Assembly (NCBI RefSeq): GCF_023017105.1
Contig: NZ_JALKEV010000003.1
Coordinates: forward strand, 124,001 to 188,000
From: Halalkalibacter sp. APA_J-10(15)
GTDB lineage: Bacteria; Bacillota; Bacilli; Bacillales; Bacillaceae_D
Length of the DNA: 64,000 nucleotides
Direction: 5' to 3'
Shown piece after piece: positions 10,285-18,275 of the stretch. Made by a program: the position numbers and the translations under genes. Position 1 is the stretch's first letter, and each line of letters begins with the position of its first letter. A model generated the notes under the pieces. That model was not told the DNA's origin. It saw only the letters and a program-made list of their open reading frames with translations, and searched no databases.

Positions 10285-10404
10285 AGTGTTGGCTCGCTCG
10301 TTACTCGTATTTATGAAAGAACTCCACTTTCATAAAAACTTAAACCTGTTGTAACGGCTCCGCACAATGCTTATAAGAAAAGACCGCCACCACGGTTTTT
10401 CTTA
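10285..10404. repeat. Dispersed repeat copy A, GGCTC(C)GCTCGTT module
   Basis: This non-coding stretch matches the module at 14258-14340. TGGCTCGCTCGTTAC (10289-10303) pairs with GTAACGGCTCCGCA (10351-10364) around an inner hairpin TATGAAAG/CTTTCATA (10311-10333). A further hairpin at 10374-10404 (arms TAAGAAAAGACCG and CGGTTTTTCTTA) follows. The interval 10127-10676 otherwise holds only one more imperfect hairpin (10559-10591) and a possible spoVM promoter; I see no open frame with a ribosome-binding site before spoVM. Confidence 0.6.
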
Positions 10405-10508
10405 GGTCACTTTTCAATAAGAATCATCATATATTGTGGATTGAGGGCATATGTTTAAAGGTGAAGGAATAAAGTCAAGTTTAATATGAAATGAATTTGA
10501 AAAAATGG

Positions 10509-10536
10509 GGAATAGAATCTTGTTCACGCATATAAT
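10509..10536 (+). promoter_or_regulatory. Possible sigma-E-like promoter of spoVM
   Basis: CATATAAT at 10529-10536 matches seven of eight bases of the mother-cell sigma-E -10 element (CATACAAT). GGAATAG at 10509-10515 is a weak -35 counterpart with a 13-base gap. spoVM is known to be transcribed in the mother cell, which is why I looked; the 140-base leader and poor -35 keep this tentative. Confidence 0.3.
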
Positions 10537-10676
10537 TGAAAGAGGATAGGTCGTTCTATTGGTCAAAATGATTCGAGTCATTCTTGATCAAGCCCAACTG
10601 TATCGTAAGCAGTTTCACCTTTAGCGATCAGCAACAACCTTATTCATTTGGTTACTTATGTTGAGGAGGAGGAGCT

Positions 10677-10757
10677 ATGAAATTTTACACGATTAAGCTA
10701 CCAAAATTTTTAGGCGGTATTGTCAAAGCGGTATTGAATTCATTTAAAAAAGGATAA
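10677..10757 (+). CDS. spoVM: Stage V sporulation protein SpoVM
   Basis: A 26-residue amphipathic peptide (MKFYTIKLPKFLGGIV then KAVLNSFKKG) that marks the convex outer forespore membrane and anchors the coat ATPase SpoIVA. It is nearly identical to the B. subtilis peptide, including the helix-breaking Pro9 needed for curvature sensing. A very strong GAGGAGGAGG lies just upstream of the ATG. The position between rpe and the oppositely oriented rpmB is conserved. Its presence implies an endospore former. Confidence 0.97.
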   Translation: MKFYTIKLPKFLGGIVKAVLNSFKKG

Positions 10758-10762
10758 TGAAA

Positions 10763-10807
10763 AGAGGGTGTTTCACAAGTTCTACATAGAACATGGAAAC
10801 ACCCTCT
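10763..10807. terminator. Bidirectional terminator between spoVM and rpmB
   Basis: A perfect 12-base-pair outer stem (AGAGGGTGTTTC at 10763-10774 with 10796-10807) encloses a second 6-base-pair stem (GTTCTA/TAGAAC). It starts five bases after the spoVM stop and lies 21 bases beyond the rpmB stop on the other strand. It can serve both converging transcripts, although T runs are short on either side. Confidence 0.75.
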
Positions 10808-10828
10808 GTGTAAGGGGCTTATAAAGCC

Positions 10829-11017
10829 TTACACACGTTGTACTTTACCTGATTTAAGTGCGCGAGCAGATACGTAAACACGTTTTGGCTTACCATCTAC
10901 AAGAATACGAACCTTTTGTACATTTGCACCCCAACGACGCTTTGTTTTATTCAGAGCGTGAGAACGCTTATTGCCACTACGTGCTTGCTTACCAGTAATA
11001 TAACATTTACGTGCCAT
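10829..11017 (-). CDS. rpmB: 50S ribosomal protein L28
   Basis: Small basic ribosomal protein of 62 residues beginning [16 protein letters not shown]. The start at 11017 (reverse strand) is preferred over the ATG at 11020 and the GTG at 11026, because GGAGGTGC then lies eight bases upstream and the protein begins with the conserved MARKC. Only Cys5 is visible, so it is the zinc-independent form lacking the CxxC pairs. It is the only reverse-strand ribosomal gene here and is convergent with spoVM, as in Bacillus. Confidence 0.97.
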   Translation of the reverse strand: MARKCYITGKQARSGNKRSHALNKTKRRWGANVQKVRILVDGKPKRVYVSARALKSGKVQRV

Positions 11018-11068
11018 CATATGCACCTCCTTATTTCCGATGCGAAACGCTCAATTTCATACTTAGAT

Positions 11069-11097
11069 ATAGTAGCATAGCACATGGTTGATTGCAA
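11069..11097 (-). promoter_or_regulatory. Sigma-A promoter of rpmB
   Basis: On the reverse strand TTGCAA (11097-11092), a 17-base spacer and TACTAT (11074-11069) give a near-consensus vegetative promoter about 55 bases before the rpmB start codon. Confidence 0.6.
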
Positions 11098-11151
11098 TAA
11101 CTTACTGAAAACTTTATCAAGTAATCTTGCTTGACAGTTCAAATCTGAGAT

Positions 11152-11179
11152 TTGCTTTTAAAATGAAGGATTGTATAGT
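11152..11179 (+). promoter_or_regulatory. Candidate sigma-A promoter of yloU-fakA
   Basis: TTGCTT (11152-11157), a 16-base spacer and TATAGT (11174-11179) form a plausible promoter about 45 bases before yloU, divergent from the rpmB promoter. A nearby TTGACA at 11131 has no -10 at usable distance. Confidence 0.5.
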
Positions 11180-11225
11180 AAAATAACATTACTAAGGGAT
11201 GTTAAGGAATGAGGAGGTTGGATCA

Positions 11226-11588
11226 ATGACAATTGAAATGAAAACTCAACTAGGAATTGTGGATATATCAAAAGATGTTGTTGCGACCATTGCAGGTGGT
11301 GCGGCCATTGATTGCTACGGCATTGTTGGAATGGCATCGCAAAAACAATTGAAGGATGGGTTATCTGATTTACTAGGTAAAGAAAATTTCAGGCGCGGAG
11401 TAGTCATTCGTGAAGAAATGGAGCAAATCCATATTGATATGTATATTATTGTGAGCTATGGAACGAAAATATCAGAGGTGGCTTATAATGTACAGACGAA
11501 AGTAAAGTACCAATTAGATCAAATGTTAGGGCTAGATGTAGATTCTGTGAACATTTTTGTTCAAGGAGTCCACGTCACGAACCCATAA
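11226..11588 (+). CDS. yloU: Asp23/Gls24-family envelope stress protein (YloU)
   Basis: Member of the Asp23/DUF322 family, soluble proteins linked to envelope homeostasis in Gram-positive bacteria; the precise activity is not known. 120 residues, same length as B. subtilis YloU. Typical features: GIVDISKDVVATIAGGAA near the N-terminus, YGIVGMAS, and the C-terminal YNVQTKVKYQLDQMLGL helix with VNIFVQGV. I use ATG 11226 because GAGGAGG stands eight to ten bases upstream; an in-frame start at 11199 lacks an SD. It precedes fakA by 20 bases, the usual pairing. Confidence 0.93.
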   Translation: MTIEMKTQLGIVDISKDVVATIAGGAAIDCYGIVGMASQKQLKDGLSDLLGKENFRRGVVIREEMEQIHIDMYIIVSYGTKISEVAYNVQTKVKYQLDQMLGLDVDSVNIFVQGVHVTNP

Positions 11589-11608
11589 GATGTAAGGAGG
11601 AAATGTTC

Positions 11609-13291
11609 GTGGCAATGAAGCGAATTGAAGGGAATAAGCTTGCTCAAATGTTTATAGAAGGTGCAGCAAATTTAACAAACCATGTTAAGGTTGTGGATGC
11701 ATTAAATGTATTCCCTGTGCCAGATGGGGATACAGGGACCAATATGAATCTTTCTATCACTTCAGGTGTGAAAGAAGTAAAGCAGCAACTACATGGAAAT
11801 GCCAGTCAAGTTGCCTCTGCTTTTGCAAAAGGCTTGCTAATGGGTGCAAGAGGGAACTCAGGTGTTATTTTGTCACAGTTATTTCGTGGGTTTTCAAAAG
11901 AACTCGAAGGGAAACAGACTGTCACTTCTGAAGGTTTTGCGATGGCGCTCCAGCATGGTGTCGAAACGGCATATAAGGCAGTAATGAAACCAGTGGAAGG
12001 TACCATTTTGACAGTTGCAAAGGATGCAGCGAAGGTAGCTGAGAAGGTTTCACAAAAGGATGATAACCTCATTCATGTGATGGAGGCTACATTGGAAGAA
12101 GCTAATCGATCATTAAAGAGGACTCCTGATCTATTACCTGTTTTAAAAGAGGTTGGCGTAGTTGATTCTGGTGGACAAGGGTTAGTATACATTTATGAAG
12201 GTTTTTTAGCTGTGTTAAAAGGAGAAAAGCTTGCAACAACGAATCAAGAAGCACCGTCTATGGATGATCTAGTAAAAGTAGAACACCACAATGCTCAAAG
12301 TCACCTTGCTACTGAAGATATCGAATTTGGCTTTTGTACAGAGGTTATGGTTCAATTTGCAGACGATAAGCTAGCAAAACACCCTTTTAACGAACCTGAA
12401 TTTCGTCAGGAATTAAGTGAGTTAGGGGATTCACTATTAGTTGTGTCAGATGAAGATTTATTAAAAGTACATATACACGCAGAGCATCCAGGAGAGGTAC
12501 TAAATAAGGCGCAACGATTCGGTGAGCTCGTTAATATTAAGATTGAAAATATGCGAATGCAACATACTAATTTATTAGAAGAGTCAAAGCAACATCATGA
12601 ACAAGAAAGACAACTTAATCAATCTCAAAATCAAAGTGAGTATGGTATTGTAACCGTTTCGATGGGGGAGGGAATTGCAAAACTGTTCAAAGGCTTAGGA
12701 GCTAGTGTTGTGATTCCAGGTGGACAAACGATGAATCCTAGTACCGAAGATATTATTAAGGCGATTAGGGAGACCAATGCTGAAAAAATTATCATTTTGC
12801 CGAATAATGGTAATATCATTATGGCTGCGGAGCAAGCTGCAGAAGTTGCTGAAGAAGATGTAATCGTTGTCCCTTCTAAAACAGTCCCACAAGGGTTAGC
12901 AGCAGTATTAGCATTTAACCCATCTCAATCACTTGAGAATAATCAAGATACAATGAAAGGTGCATTAACATCTGTTAAATCTGGACAAGTTACGTATGCC
13001 GTTCGAGATACGACTATTGATGGTGTGGAAATTAAAAAAGAAGATTATATGGGCATTGCAGATAAAAAGATTGTTAGTTCTGGACAAAGCCTTCTAGAAG
13101 TCACGAAAGATTTATTAGATGAAATGATTGATGAAGATTCAGAAATTGTGACGTTATTACAAGGTGAAGATGCAACGGATGAAGGAACAAAGGAAATCGT
13201 TCACTACATTGAAGAGAAATATAAAGATGTAGAAGTTGATGTTCATCAAGGTGACCAGCCACTTTATTCTTATTTGTTGTCAGTTGAATAA
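11609..13291 (+). CDS. fakA: Fatty acid kinase catalytic subunit FakA (DAK2 domain)
   Basis: ATP-dependent kinase that phosphorylates fatty acids held by a FakB (DegV-family) carrier, so exogenous fatty acids enter phospholipid synthesis as acyl-phosphate. About 560 residues. The N-terminal DAK2 domain carries VVDALNVFPVPDGDTGTNM, whose aspartates bind magnesium-ATP, and GARGNSGVILSQLFRG. The middle and C-terminal DhaK-like part contains GFCTEVMVQF, VHIHAEHPG and IILPNNGNIIMAA. GTG 11609 is eight bases from AAGGAGG; ATG 11603 is too close to it and ATG 11615 is a further option. The next gene encodes a DegV protein, its natural partner. Confidence 0.93.
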   Translation: MAMKRIEGNKLAQMFIEGAANLTNHVKVVDALNVFPVPDGDTGTNMNLSITSGVKEVKQQLHGNASQVASAFAKGLLMGARGNSGVILSQLFRGFSKELEGKQTVTSEGFAMALQHGVETAYKAVMKPVEGTILTVAKDAAKVAEKVSQKDDNLIHVMEATLEEANRSLKRTPDLLPVLKEVGVVDSGGQGLVYIYEGFLAVLKGEKLATTNQEAPSMDDLVKVEHHNAQSHLATEDIEFGFCTEVMVQFADDKLAKHPFNEPEFRQELSELGDSLLVVSDEDLLKVHIHAEHPGEVLNKAQRFGELVNIKIENMRMQHTNLLEESKQHHEQERQLNQSQNQSEYGIVTVSMGEGIAKLFKGLGASVVIPGGQTMNPSTEDIIKAIRETNAEKIIILPNNGNIIMAAEQAAEVAEEDVIVVPSKTVPQGLAAVLAFNPSQSLENNQDTMKGALTSVKSGQVTYAVRDTTIDGVEIKKEDYMGIADKKIVSSGQSLLEVTKDLLDEMIDEDSEIVTLLQGEDATDEGTKEIVHYIEEKYKDVEVDVHQGDQPLYSYLLSVE

Positions 13292-13320
13292 AAAATGATA
13301 CGAAAAGGGAGTTGTCGGAA

Positions 13321-14187
13321 ATGTCTACGATTAAAATTGTGACAGATAGCACCGCAGATATCCCCAATACGTTAGCCGAAGAATTAGGAATTACCGTTGT
13401 CCCATTGAATGTAATTTTTTCAGATGAAGAAGCTTATGAAGATGGTGTCACTCTTACTGCGGATCGATTTTATGAATATGTAAAAGAGCGTAATGTCATT
13501 CCTTCAACCTCTCAGCCGACTCCTTATCAATTTGAGGAATTGTATCGTTCGTTGTCAGACAAAGATACCGAAATTATTTCTATTCATTTATCTTCTAAAT
13601 TAAGTGGAACATATCAGGCTGCAACCATTGCAAAGCAAGCTTTGGAAATGGATTCGATTCATGTGATTGACTCAAAGAGAGCTTCATATGCGATTGGTAT
13701 TATCGTTGTCGAAATAGCGAAATATGCAAAGTCAGGCAGGAGCTTAGAGGACTGTCTATCGAGGTTGGAAGAGTTACTTAACGATACAACCGTTTATTTT
13801 ATGGTCGATACATTAGAATATTTGCAAAAAAATGGCCGGATTGGTAAAGCATCAGCATTATTAGGCTCAATGTTGAAAATTAAGCCGATCCTCTCATTAA
13901 ATGAAGCAGGAGAAGTGTATTCATTTGAAAAGGCTAGAGGTCAAAAGAAGGCACTAAATCGAATACTTGAAGTGTTTGATGAACAATTTGGGAAAGAACC
14001 TGTACATGTAGGCATTTCTCATGCAATTAATGAACAATATGCTCATGATGTTTTGTCACTATGCCAGCAAAGGTTTAATGTTCAAAGTGATGTGGTTACA
14101 TCTATAGGAGCAGTCATTGGAGCACATGTCGGGCCTGGAACGATTGCTATTTCAATCACACGGGCAACGAATGAAGTCGTTGAATGA
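13321..14187 (+). CDS. DegV-family fatty acid-binding protein (FakB-type)
   Basis: DegV proteins bind one fatty acid and present its carboxylate to FakA. 288 residues. Characteristic elements are the N-terminal VTDSTADIPNTL, the TSQPTP substrate loop near 63, ISIHLSSKLSGTYQAA, the VIDSKRASYAIG turn, and the C-terminal GAVIGAHVGPGTIAI. ATG 13321 follows AAAAGGGAG; an earlier TTG at 13312 has no proper SD. In B. subtilis this position holds the serine dehydratase genes sdaAB-sdaAA, so a FakB-type gene beside fakA is notable. Fatty-acid preference cannot be read from sequence alone. Confidence 0.93.
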   Translation: MSTIKIVTDSTADIPNTLAEELGITVVPLNVIFSDEEAYEDGVTLTADRFYEYVKERNVIPSTSQPTPYQFEELYRSLSDKDTEIISIHLSSKLSGTYQAATIAKQALEMDSIHVIDSKRASYAIGIIVVEIAKYAKSGRSLEDCLSRLEELLNDTTVYFMVDTLEYLQKNGRIGKASALLGSMLKIKPILSLNEAGEVYSFEKARGQKKALNRILEVFDEQFGKEPVHVGISHAINEQYAHDVLSLCQQRFNVQSDVVTSIGAVIGAHVGPGTIAISITRATNEVVE

Positions 14188-14213
14188 TATAAATATTCGT
14201 AAAAGCAGTTATT

Positions 14214-14411
14214 AAGGGCACTGAAAAAGTCCTTTCTAGTCACTCAAGGAAGAGTAATGGCTCCGCTCGTTGCGCGCCTTGCTATGAGAAACCCACTCAT
14301 ATCAAGGCTTTCAAAATCGGGCAACGGCTACGCACATTACTTAAAGCCACTGAAAAAGTTTGGTTTTAACTTTTTCAGTGGCTTTTGATTTTTAACTTTT
14401 TCAGTGCCCTT
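14214..14411. repeat. Dispersed nested-hairpin repeat, copy B (198 bases with 17-base perfect terminal inverted repeats)
   Basis: AAGGGCACTGAAAAAGT (14214-14230) is exactly inverted at 14395-14411. Between them lie an arm GGCTCCGCTCGTTGC (14260-14274) pairing through CGTTGC with GCAACG (14321-14326), an inner stem CCTTGCTATGAG/CTCATATCAAGG (14277-14307), and a perfect 17-base-pair hairpin at 14344-14384. The element has no open frame and fills most of the 383-base degV-recG gap. Flanking bases 14412-14475 continue the similarity to copy A and hold another partial inversion (ACTGAAA/TTTCAGT). It resembles a MITE or repeated terminator cassette; no transposase is present. Confidence 0.7.
14344..14396 (+). 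terminator. Strong intrinsic terminator inside repeat copy B
   Basis: AAGCCACTGAAAAAGTT (14344-14360) pairs perfectly with AACTTTTTCAGTGGCTT (14368-14384) around a 7-base loop, followed by TTGATTTTTAACTTTTT. This is the best candidate for ending transcription after degV, before recG. Confidence 0.75.
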
Positions 14412-14570
14412 TAAGCAATGTACGAAACGGTTGGTACTGAAAAAAGCTGATTTGTACATTTCAGTGGACTTGAGTTATCTCGTTCGTTAATCGGAAAGCT
14501 CCTTTTTCTTCCTTCAGATAAAATATGTTAAAATAAGCTTGAATGGTTGTTAGAAATGAGGTGAAGGGAC

Positions 14571-16610
14571 ATGCAACATTTACCTATAAAAGAGGTAAAA
14601 GGAATAGGTGAAGAAACAGCAGTTCAGCTGGCTGACCTTCGAATTCATACTATTGCTGAATTAATTGAACACTTTCCTTATCGGTATGAAGATTATCAAA
14701 TTAAAGATTTACATCAAGTGAAACATGAGGAACGAGTGACAGTAATCGGTACGATTCAATCTGAGCCCTCTATTAGGTATTATGGAAAAAAGAAAAATCG
14801 TCTATCATTTAGGATGTTAATAAATGGCGTATTGGCAACCGTAACTTTTTTTAATCGTGCATTTTTAAAGAAGCAAATTGTAGTAGGTGCTGAAGCGACT
14901 GTAACGGGTAAATGGGATCAACACCGACTAATGATTACAGGATCGGAGTTTAAGCAAGGTAATCAAGAACGTGACCAAACATTGATGCCCATTTATTCAA
15001 CAACAGGCTCATTAACGATTAAGAAAATGAGAAAGTATATCCAACAAGCTCTCCTTCAATATAAAAGTGAAATCATTGACCCGCTACCAGCTTCTTACTT
15101 GCAGGCATATAAGCTTCCGAATAAAGTACAAACGATACAGGAGTTGCATTTCCCTTCTAGTCATGAGGCTTTAAAACATGCAAGAAGACGTATGGTCTAT
15201 GAGGAGTTTTTATTCTTTCAATTAAAAATGCAAGCTTTTCGAAAGATTTCACGAGAACACTCAAATGGTCAGAGCTTAAATATAAAAGATGAAGCTGTTC
15301 AAGCTTTTGTTTCACATTTGTCCTTCCCACTTACAGGTGCACAAAGTCGAGTTAAGGATGAAATTATTGAGGATATAAAATCCTCTTATCAAATGAATCG
15401 CTTATTACAAGGTGATGTTGGATCAGGAAAGACAGTTGTGGCAGCAATCGCTATGTATGCTGTTGTTGAAGCTGGTTATCAAGCAGCTCTTATGGTTCCA
15501 ACTGAAATCTTAGCAGAACAGCATGTCCAATCGTTACAAGTATTATTTGAGCCGTTCGGCATAGATGTAGAATTGTTAACCGGATCGGTAAAAGGACGTA
15601 AACGAAAGGACTTACTGGCAAATGTTTTAACAGGGACAACAAAAGTCATTGTAGGGACACATGCACTCATTCAAGATGATGTACAATTTTCAAGGTTAGG
15701 GCTTGTCATTACTGATGAACAGCATCGCTTTGGCGTTAATCAAAGAAGGATTCTTCGTGATAAAGGACAACACCCTGATGTACTCTTTATGACGGCTACT
15801 CCTATCCCCAGGACGTTGGCGATCTCTGTTTTTGGTGATATGGATGTATCGATCATTGATGAGATGCCGGCGGGACGTAAAGCGATAGAGACTTATTGGG
15901 CTAAGCCTGATATGCTAACGAGAGTATTAGATTTCACTGAAAAAGAGCTAAAAAAAGGTAGACAAGTATATGTCATTTGTCCATTAATAGAGGAATCTGA
16001 TAAGCTTGACGTTCAAAATGCAATTGATGTTCATCTATTGTTACAGCAGCATTTTGAAGGGAAATGGAAAGTCGGATTAATGCATGGGAGATTGCACCCG
16101 ACCGAAAAAGAGGAAGTAATGAATGCATTTAGTCAAAACGAAACGCAAATATTGGTGTCAACAACTGTTGTAGAAGTTGGAGTAAACGTTCCGAATGCGA
16201 CAGTGATGATTATTTATGATGCCGAGCGCTTTGGGCTTGCTCAACTCCATCAACTAAGAGGAAGAGTTGGAAGAGGCGATGCTCAATCGTACTGTATATT
16301 ATTAGCTGACCCTAAGTCGGAAATTGGAAAAGAACGTATGAAGATTATGACTGAATCGAATGATGGTTTCGTTCTCTCTGAAAAGGATTTAGAATTACGG
16401 GGGCCAGGAGATTTCTTTGGGTCTAAACAAAGTGGATTGCCTGAATTTAAAGTAGCCGATGTCGTTCATGATTATCGAGCATTAGAAGTGGCAAGACAAG
16501 ATGCTCAATCACTTATTTTTTCTAACTCGTTTTGGAAGGAAGGAGAATTTGCTTTACTTCGGGAATATTTAGAAAAAGAAGGCGTATTGGATGGGCAAAA
16601 AATTGATTAA
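14571..16610 (+). CDS. recG: ATP-dependent DNA helicase RecG
   Basis: Double-stranded DNA translocase that regresses stalled forks and processes branched recombination intermediates. 679 residues, near the family norm. The N-terminal wedge (OB) domain spans about 1-150; the motor carries GDVGSGKTVVA near 280, the DEQHRFG Walker B, MTATPIPRTLA, and the second lobe with TTVVEVGVNVPNA and HQLRGRVGRG. The family C-terminal motif GPGDFFGSKQSG is present. GAGGTGAAGGG precedes the ATG. The fapR promoter starts within six bases of its stop codon. Confidence 0.96.
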   Translation: MQHLPIKEVKGIGEETAVQLADLRIHTIAELIEHFPYRYEDYQIKDLHQVKHEERVTVIGTIQSEPSIRYYGKKKNRLSFRMLINGVLATVTFFNRAFLKKQIVVGAEATVTGKWDQHRLMITGSEFKQGNQERDQTLMPIYSTTGSLTIKKMRKYIQQALLQYKSEIIDPLPASYLQAYKLPNKVQTIQELHFPSSHEALKHARRRMVYEEFLFFQLKMQAFRKISREHSNGQSLNIKDEAVQAFVSHLSFPLTGAQSRVKDEIIEDIKSSYQMNRLLQGDVGSGKTVVAAIAMYAVVEAGYQAALMVPTEILAEQHVQSLQVLFEPFGIDVELLTGSVKGRKRKDLLANVLTGTTKVIVGTHALIQDDVQFSRLGLVITDEQHRFGVNQRRILRDKGQHPDVLFMTATPIPRTLAISVFGDMDVSIIDEMPAGRKAIETYWAKPDMLTRVLDFTEKELKKGRQVYVICPLIEESDKLDVQNAIDVHLLLQQHFEGKWKVGLMHGRLHPTEKEEVMNAFSQNETQILVSTTVVEVGVNVPNATVMIIYDAERFGLAQLHQLRGRVGRGDAQSYCILLADPKSEIGKERMKIMTESNDGFVLSEKDLELRGPGDFFGSKQSGLPEFKVADVVHDYRALEVARQDAQSLIFSNSFWKEGEFALLREYLEKEGVLDGQKID

Positions 16611-16613
16611 CTA

Positions 16614-16642
16614 TTGAAATCAACTTGTACCAATTATATACT
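16614..16642 (+). promoter_or_regulatory. Sigma-A promoter of the fapR-plsX-fabD-fabG operon
   Basis: TTGAAA (16614-16619), exactly 17 bases, then TATACT (16637-16642). The predicted transcription start near 16649 falls inside the FapR operator that follows, the arrangement needed for repression. Confidence 0.7.
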
Positions 16643-16646
16643 ACTC

Positions 16647-16663
16647 TTAGTACCTAGTAATAA
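16647..16663 (+). promoter_or_regulatory. FapR operator
   Basis: TTAGTACCTAGTAATAA agrees closely with the known 17-base FapR site (TTAGTACCTnnTACTAA; the right half deviates by an A for C). It sits over the predicted transcription start, so FapR should repress its own operon until malonyl-CoA releases it. Confidence 0.85.
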
Positions 16664-16691
16664 AAGTGAATAGTTGTGGATGGTGAAACCG

Positions 16692-17255
16692 ATGAAAATT
16701 AAAAAGAAGGAACGCCAAACACGTTTACAAGAAATGTTGCAGTTAAATCCATTTTTAACTGATGAGGATTTATCAGAAGCATTTTCTGTTAGTATACAAA
16801 CGATACGGCTCGACCGATTGGAATTATCGATACCTGAACTGAGGGAGCGTATTAAGGGAGTAGCTCAAAAGCAGCTTGATGAGTTAAAAGCACTTTCCCC
16901 CGATGAAGTGATAGGAGAGATCGTCGACCTTCAACTTGATCAACGTGCGATATCAATACAAGATGTCAAAGAGGAACACGTGTTCACTCGCACAGGAATA
17001 GCCCGAGGTCATCATTTGTTTGCGCAGGCAAATTCTTTGGCAGTTGCTATTATTAACGATGAAATGGCTTTAACGGCTAAAGCTAATATTCGTTTCTCGC
17101 GTCAAGTACAAGCTGGGGAACGAGTGATTGCTAAAGCGAGTGTTTCAGGAAATCAACGTGAGCGAACGATCGTTCACGTGAAAAGCTATGTCGGAGATGA
17201 GTTAGTATTTTCAGGAGAATTTGTCATGTTCCGATCAGCGGTAAAGGATTCTTAG
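16692..17255 (+). CDS. fapR: Fatty acid and phospholipid biosynthesis repressor FapR
   Basis: Transcriptional repressor of lipid-synthesis genes whose ligand is malonyl-CoA. 187 residues from ATG 16692, matching the B. subtilis length of 188; an in-frame ATG at 16680 would add four residues but has no clear SD. The N-terminal helix-turn-helix includes [20 protein letters not shown], and [14 protein letters not shown] forms the linker helix. The C-terminal hot-dog fold binds malonyl-CoA ([16 protein letters not shown]). It is the first gene of the operon and has its own operator just upstream. Confidence 0.96.
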   Translation: MKIKKKERQTRLQEMLQLNPFLTDEDLSEAFSVSIQTIRLDRLELSIPELRERIKGVAQKQLDELKALSPDEVIGEIVDLQLDQRAISIQDVKEEHVFTRTGIARGHHLFAQANSLAVAIINDEMALTAKANIRFSRQVQAGERVIAKASVSGNQRERTIVHVKSYVGDELVFSGEFVMFRSAVKDS

Positions 17256-17266
17256 AAGGAGAGACC

Positions 17267-18265
17267 ATGATGAAAATATCAATTGATGCAATGGGAGGCG
17301 ACAACGCGCCTAAAGCTCAAGTAGAGGCTGCTCAAAAAGCTGCTCAAACGTATTCCGATTTGGAAATAACTCTTGTTGGTAACGAAGAAGATATTAAGAA
17401 ATATTTAGCTAAAGAAGAGAGAATATCGATTTTACATACGACTGAAAAGATAAAGGATACTGATCAACCGACGACAGCAGTCAGAAGAAAGAAAGATTCA
17501 TCCATGGTATTAGCCGTTAGAGAAGTCAAGGAAGGAAGAGCGGATGCAACGATTTCTGCTGGTAATACAGGAGCCCTAATGACGGCTGGTCTGTTACATG
17601 TTGGCCGTATTAAAGGGATTGATCGGCCTGCTTTGTCACCAATGTTGCCAACACTAAATGGAAAAGGCTTTTTATTACTTGATGTTGGAGCAAATATGGA
17701 TGCTAAGCCTAAGCACTTATTACAATATGCTATAATGGGTCATACTTATATGCAGATGGTGCGAAATGTTCGTAAACCTCGCGTTGGTTTATTGAATGTA
17801 GGTACTGAAAACGGAAAAGGAAATGAGCTTACGAAAGATACCTTTTCATTGCTTGAGAATGCTAACATCAATTTTGTTGGTAATATAGAAGCAAGAGATC
17901 TACTTAATGGAGTAGCCGATGTCGTTGTAAGCGATGGGTTTTCTGGTAATCTCGTTTTAAAATCCATTGAAGGGACTGCTGGAGCTCTTTTTTCTATTAT
18001 GAAGAAAGAATTAACAAGCTCACTTTTTTCAAAAATGGCTGCGGCAGCGTTAAAACCACGCTTTCGTAAAATAAAAAATCAAATGAGCTATTCGCAATAT
18101 GGTGGCGCCGGACTTTACGGTTTAAAAGCACCCTTGATTAAAGCTCATGGATCTTCAGATGAGACGGCTGTTTTTCATGCTATTAGACAAGCGTATGAGA
18201 TGGTTGATCAGCAAGTGGTCACAATCATTAAAAATGAAGTGGCTAAATCAGTAAATGAGGAATAG
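17267..18265 (+). CDS. plsX: Phosphate acyltransferase PlsX
   Basis: Peripheral membrane enzyme converting acyl-ACP and phosphate to acyl-phosphate, the acyl donor for PlsY. 332 residues. The family signature [14 protein letters not shown] opens the protein; [38 protein letters not shown] and [13 protein letters not shown] follow. ATG 17267 has GGAG five bases upstream; ATG 17270 (one residue shorter) is equally possible. The FakA/FakB route also ends in acyl-phosphate, so two inputs to the same pool are encoded within 6 kb. Confidence 0.96.
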   Translation: MMKISIDAMGGDNAPKAQVEAAQKAAQTYSDLEITLVGNEEDIKKYLAKEERISILHTTEKIKDTDQPTTAVRRKKDSSMVLAVREVKEGRADATISAGNTGALMTAGLLHVGRIKGIDRPALSPMLPTLNGKGFLLLDVGANMDAKPKHLLQYAIMGHTYMQMVRNVRKPRVGLLNVGTENGKGNELTKDTFSLLENANINFVGNIEARDLLNGVADVVVSDGFSGNLVLKSIEGTAGALFSIMKKELTSSLFSKMAAAALKPRFRKIKNQMSYSQYGGAGLYGLKAPLIKAHGSSDETAVFHAIRQAYEMVDQQVVTIIKNEVAKSVNEE

Positions 18266-18275
18266 GAGAGATAAG

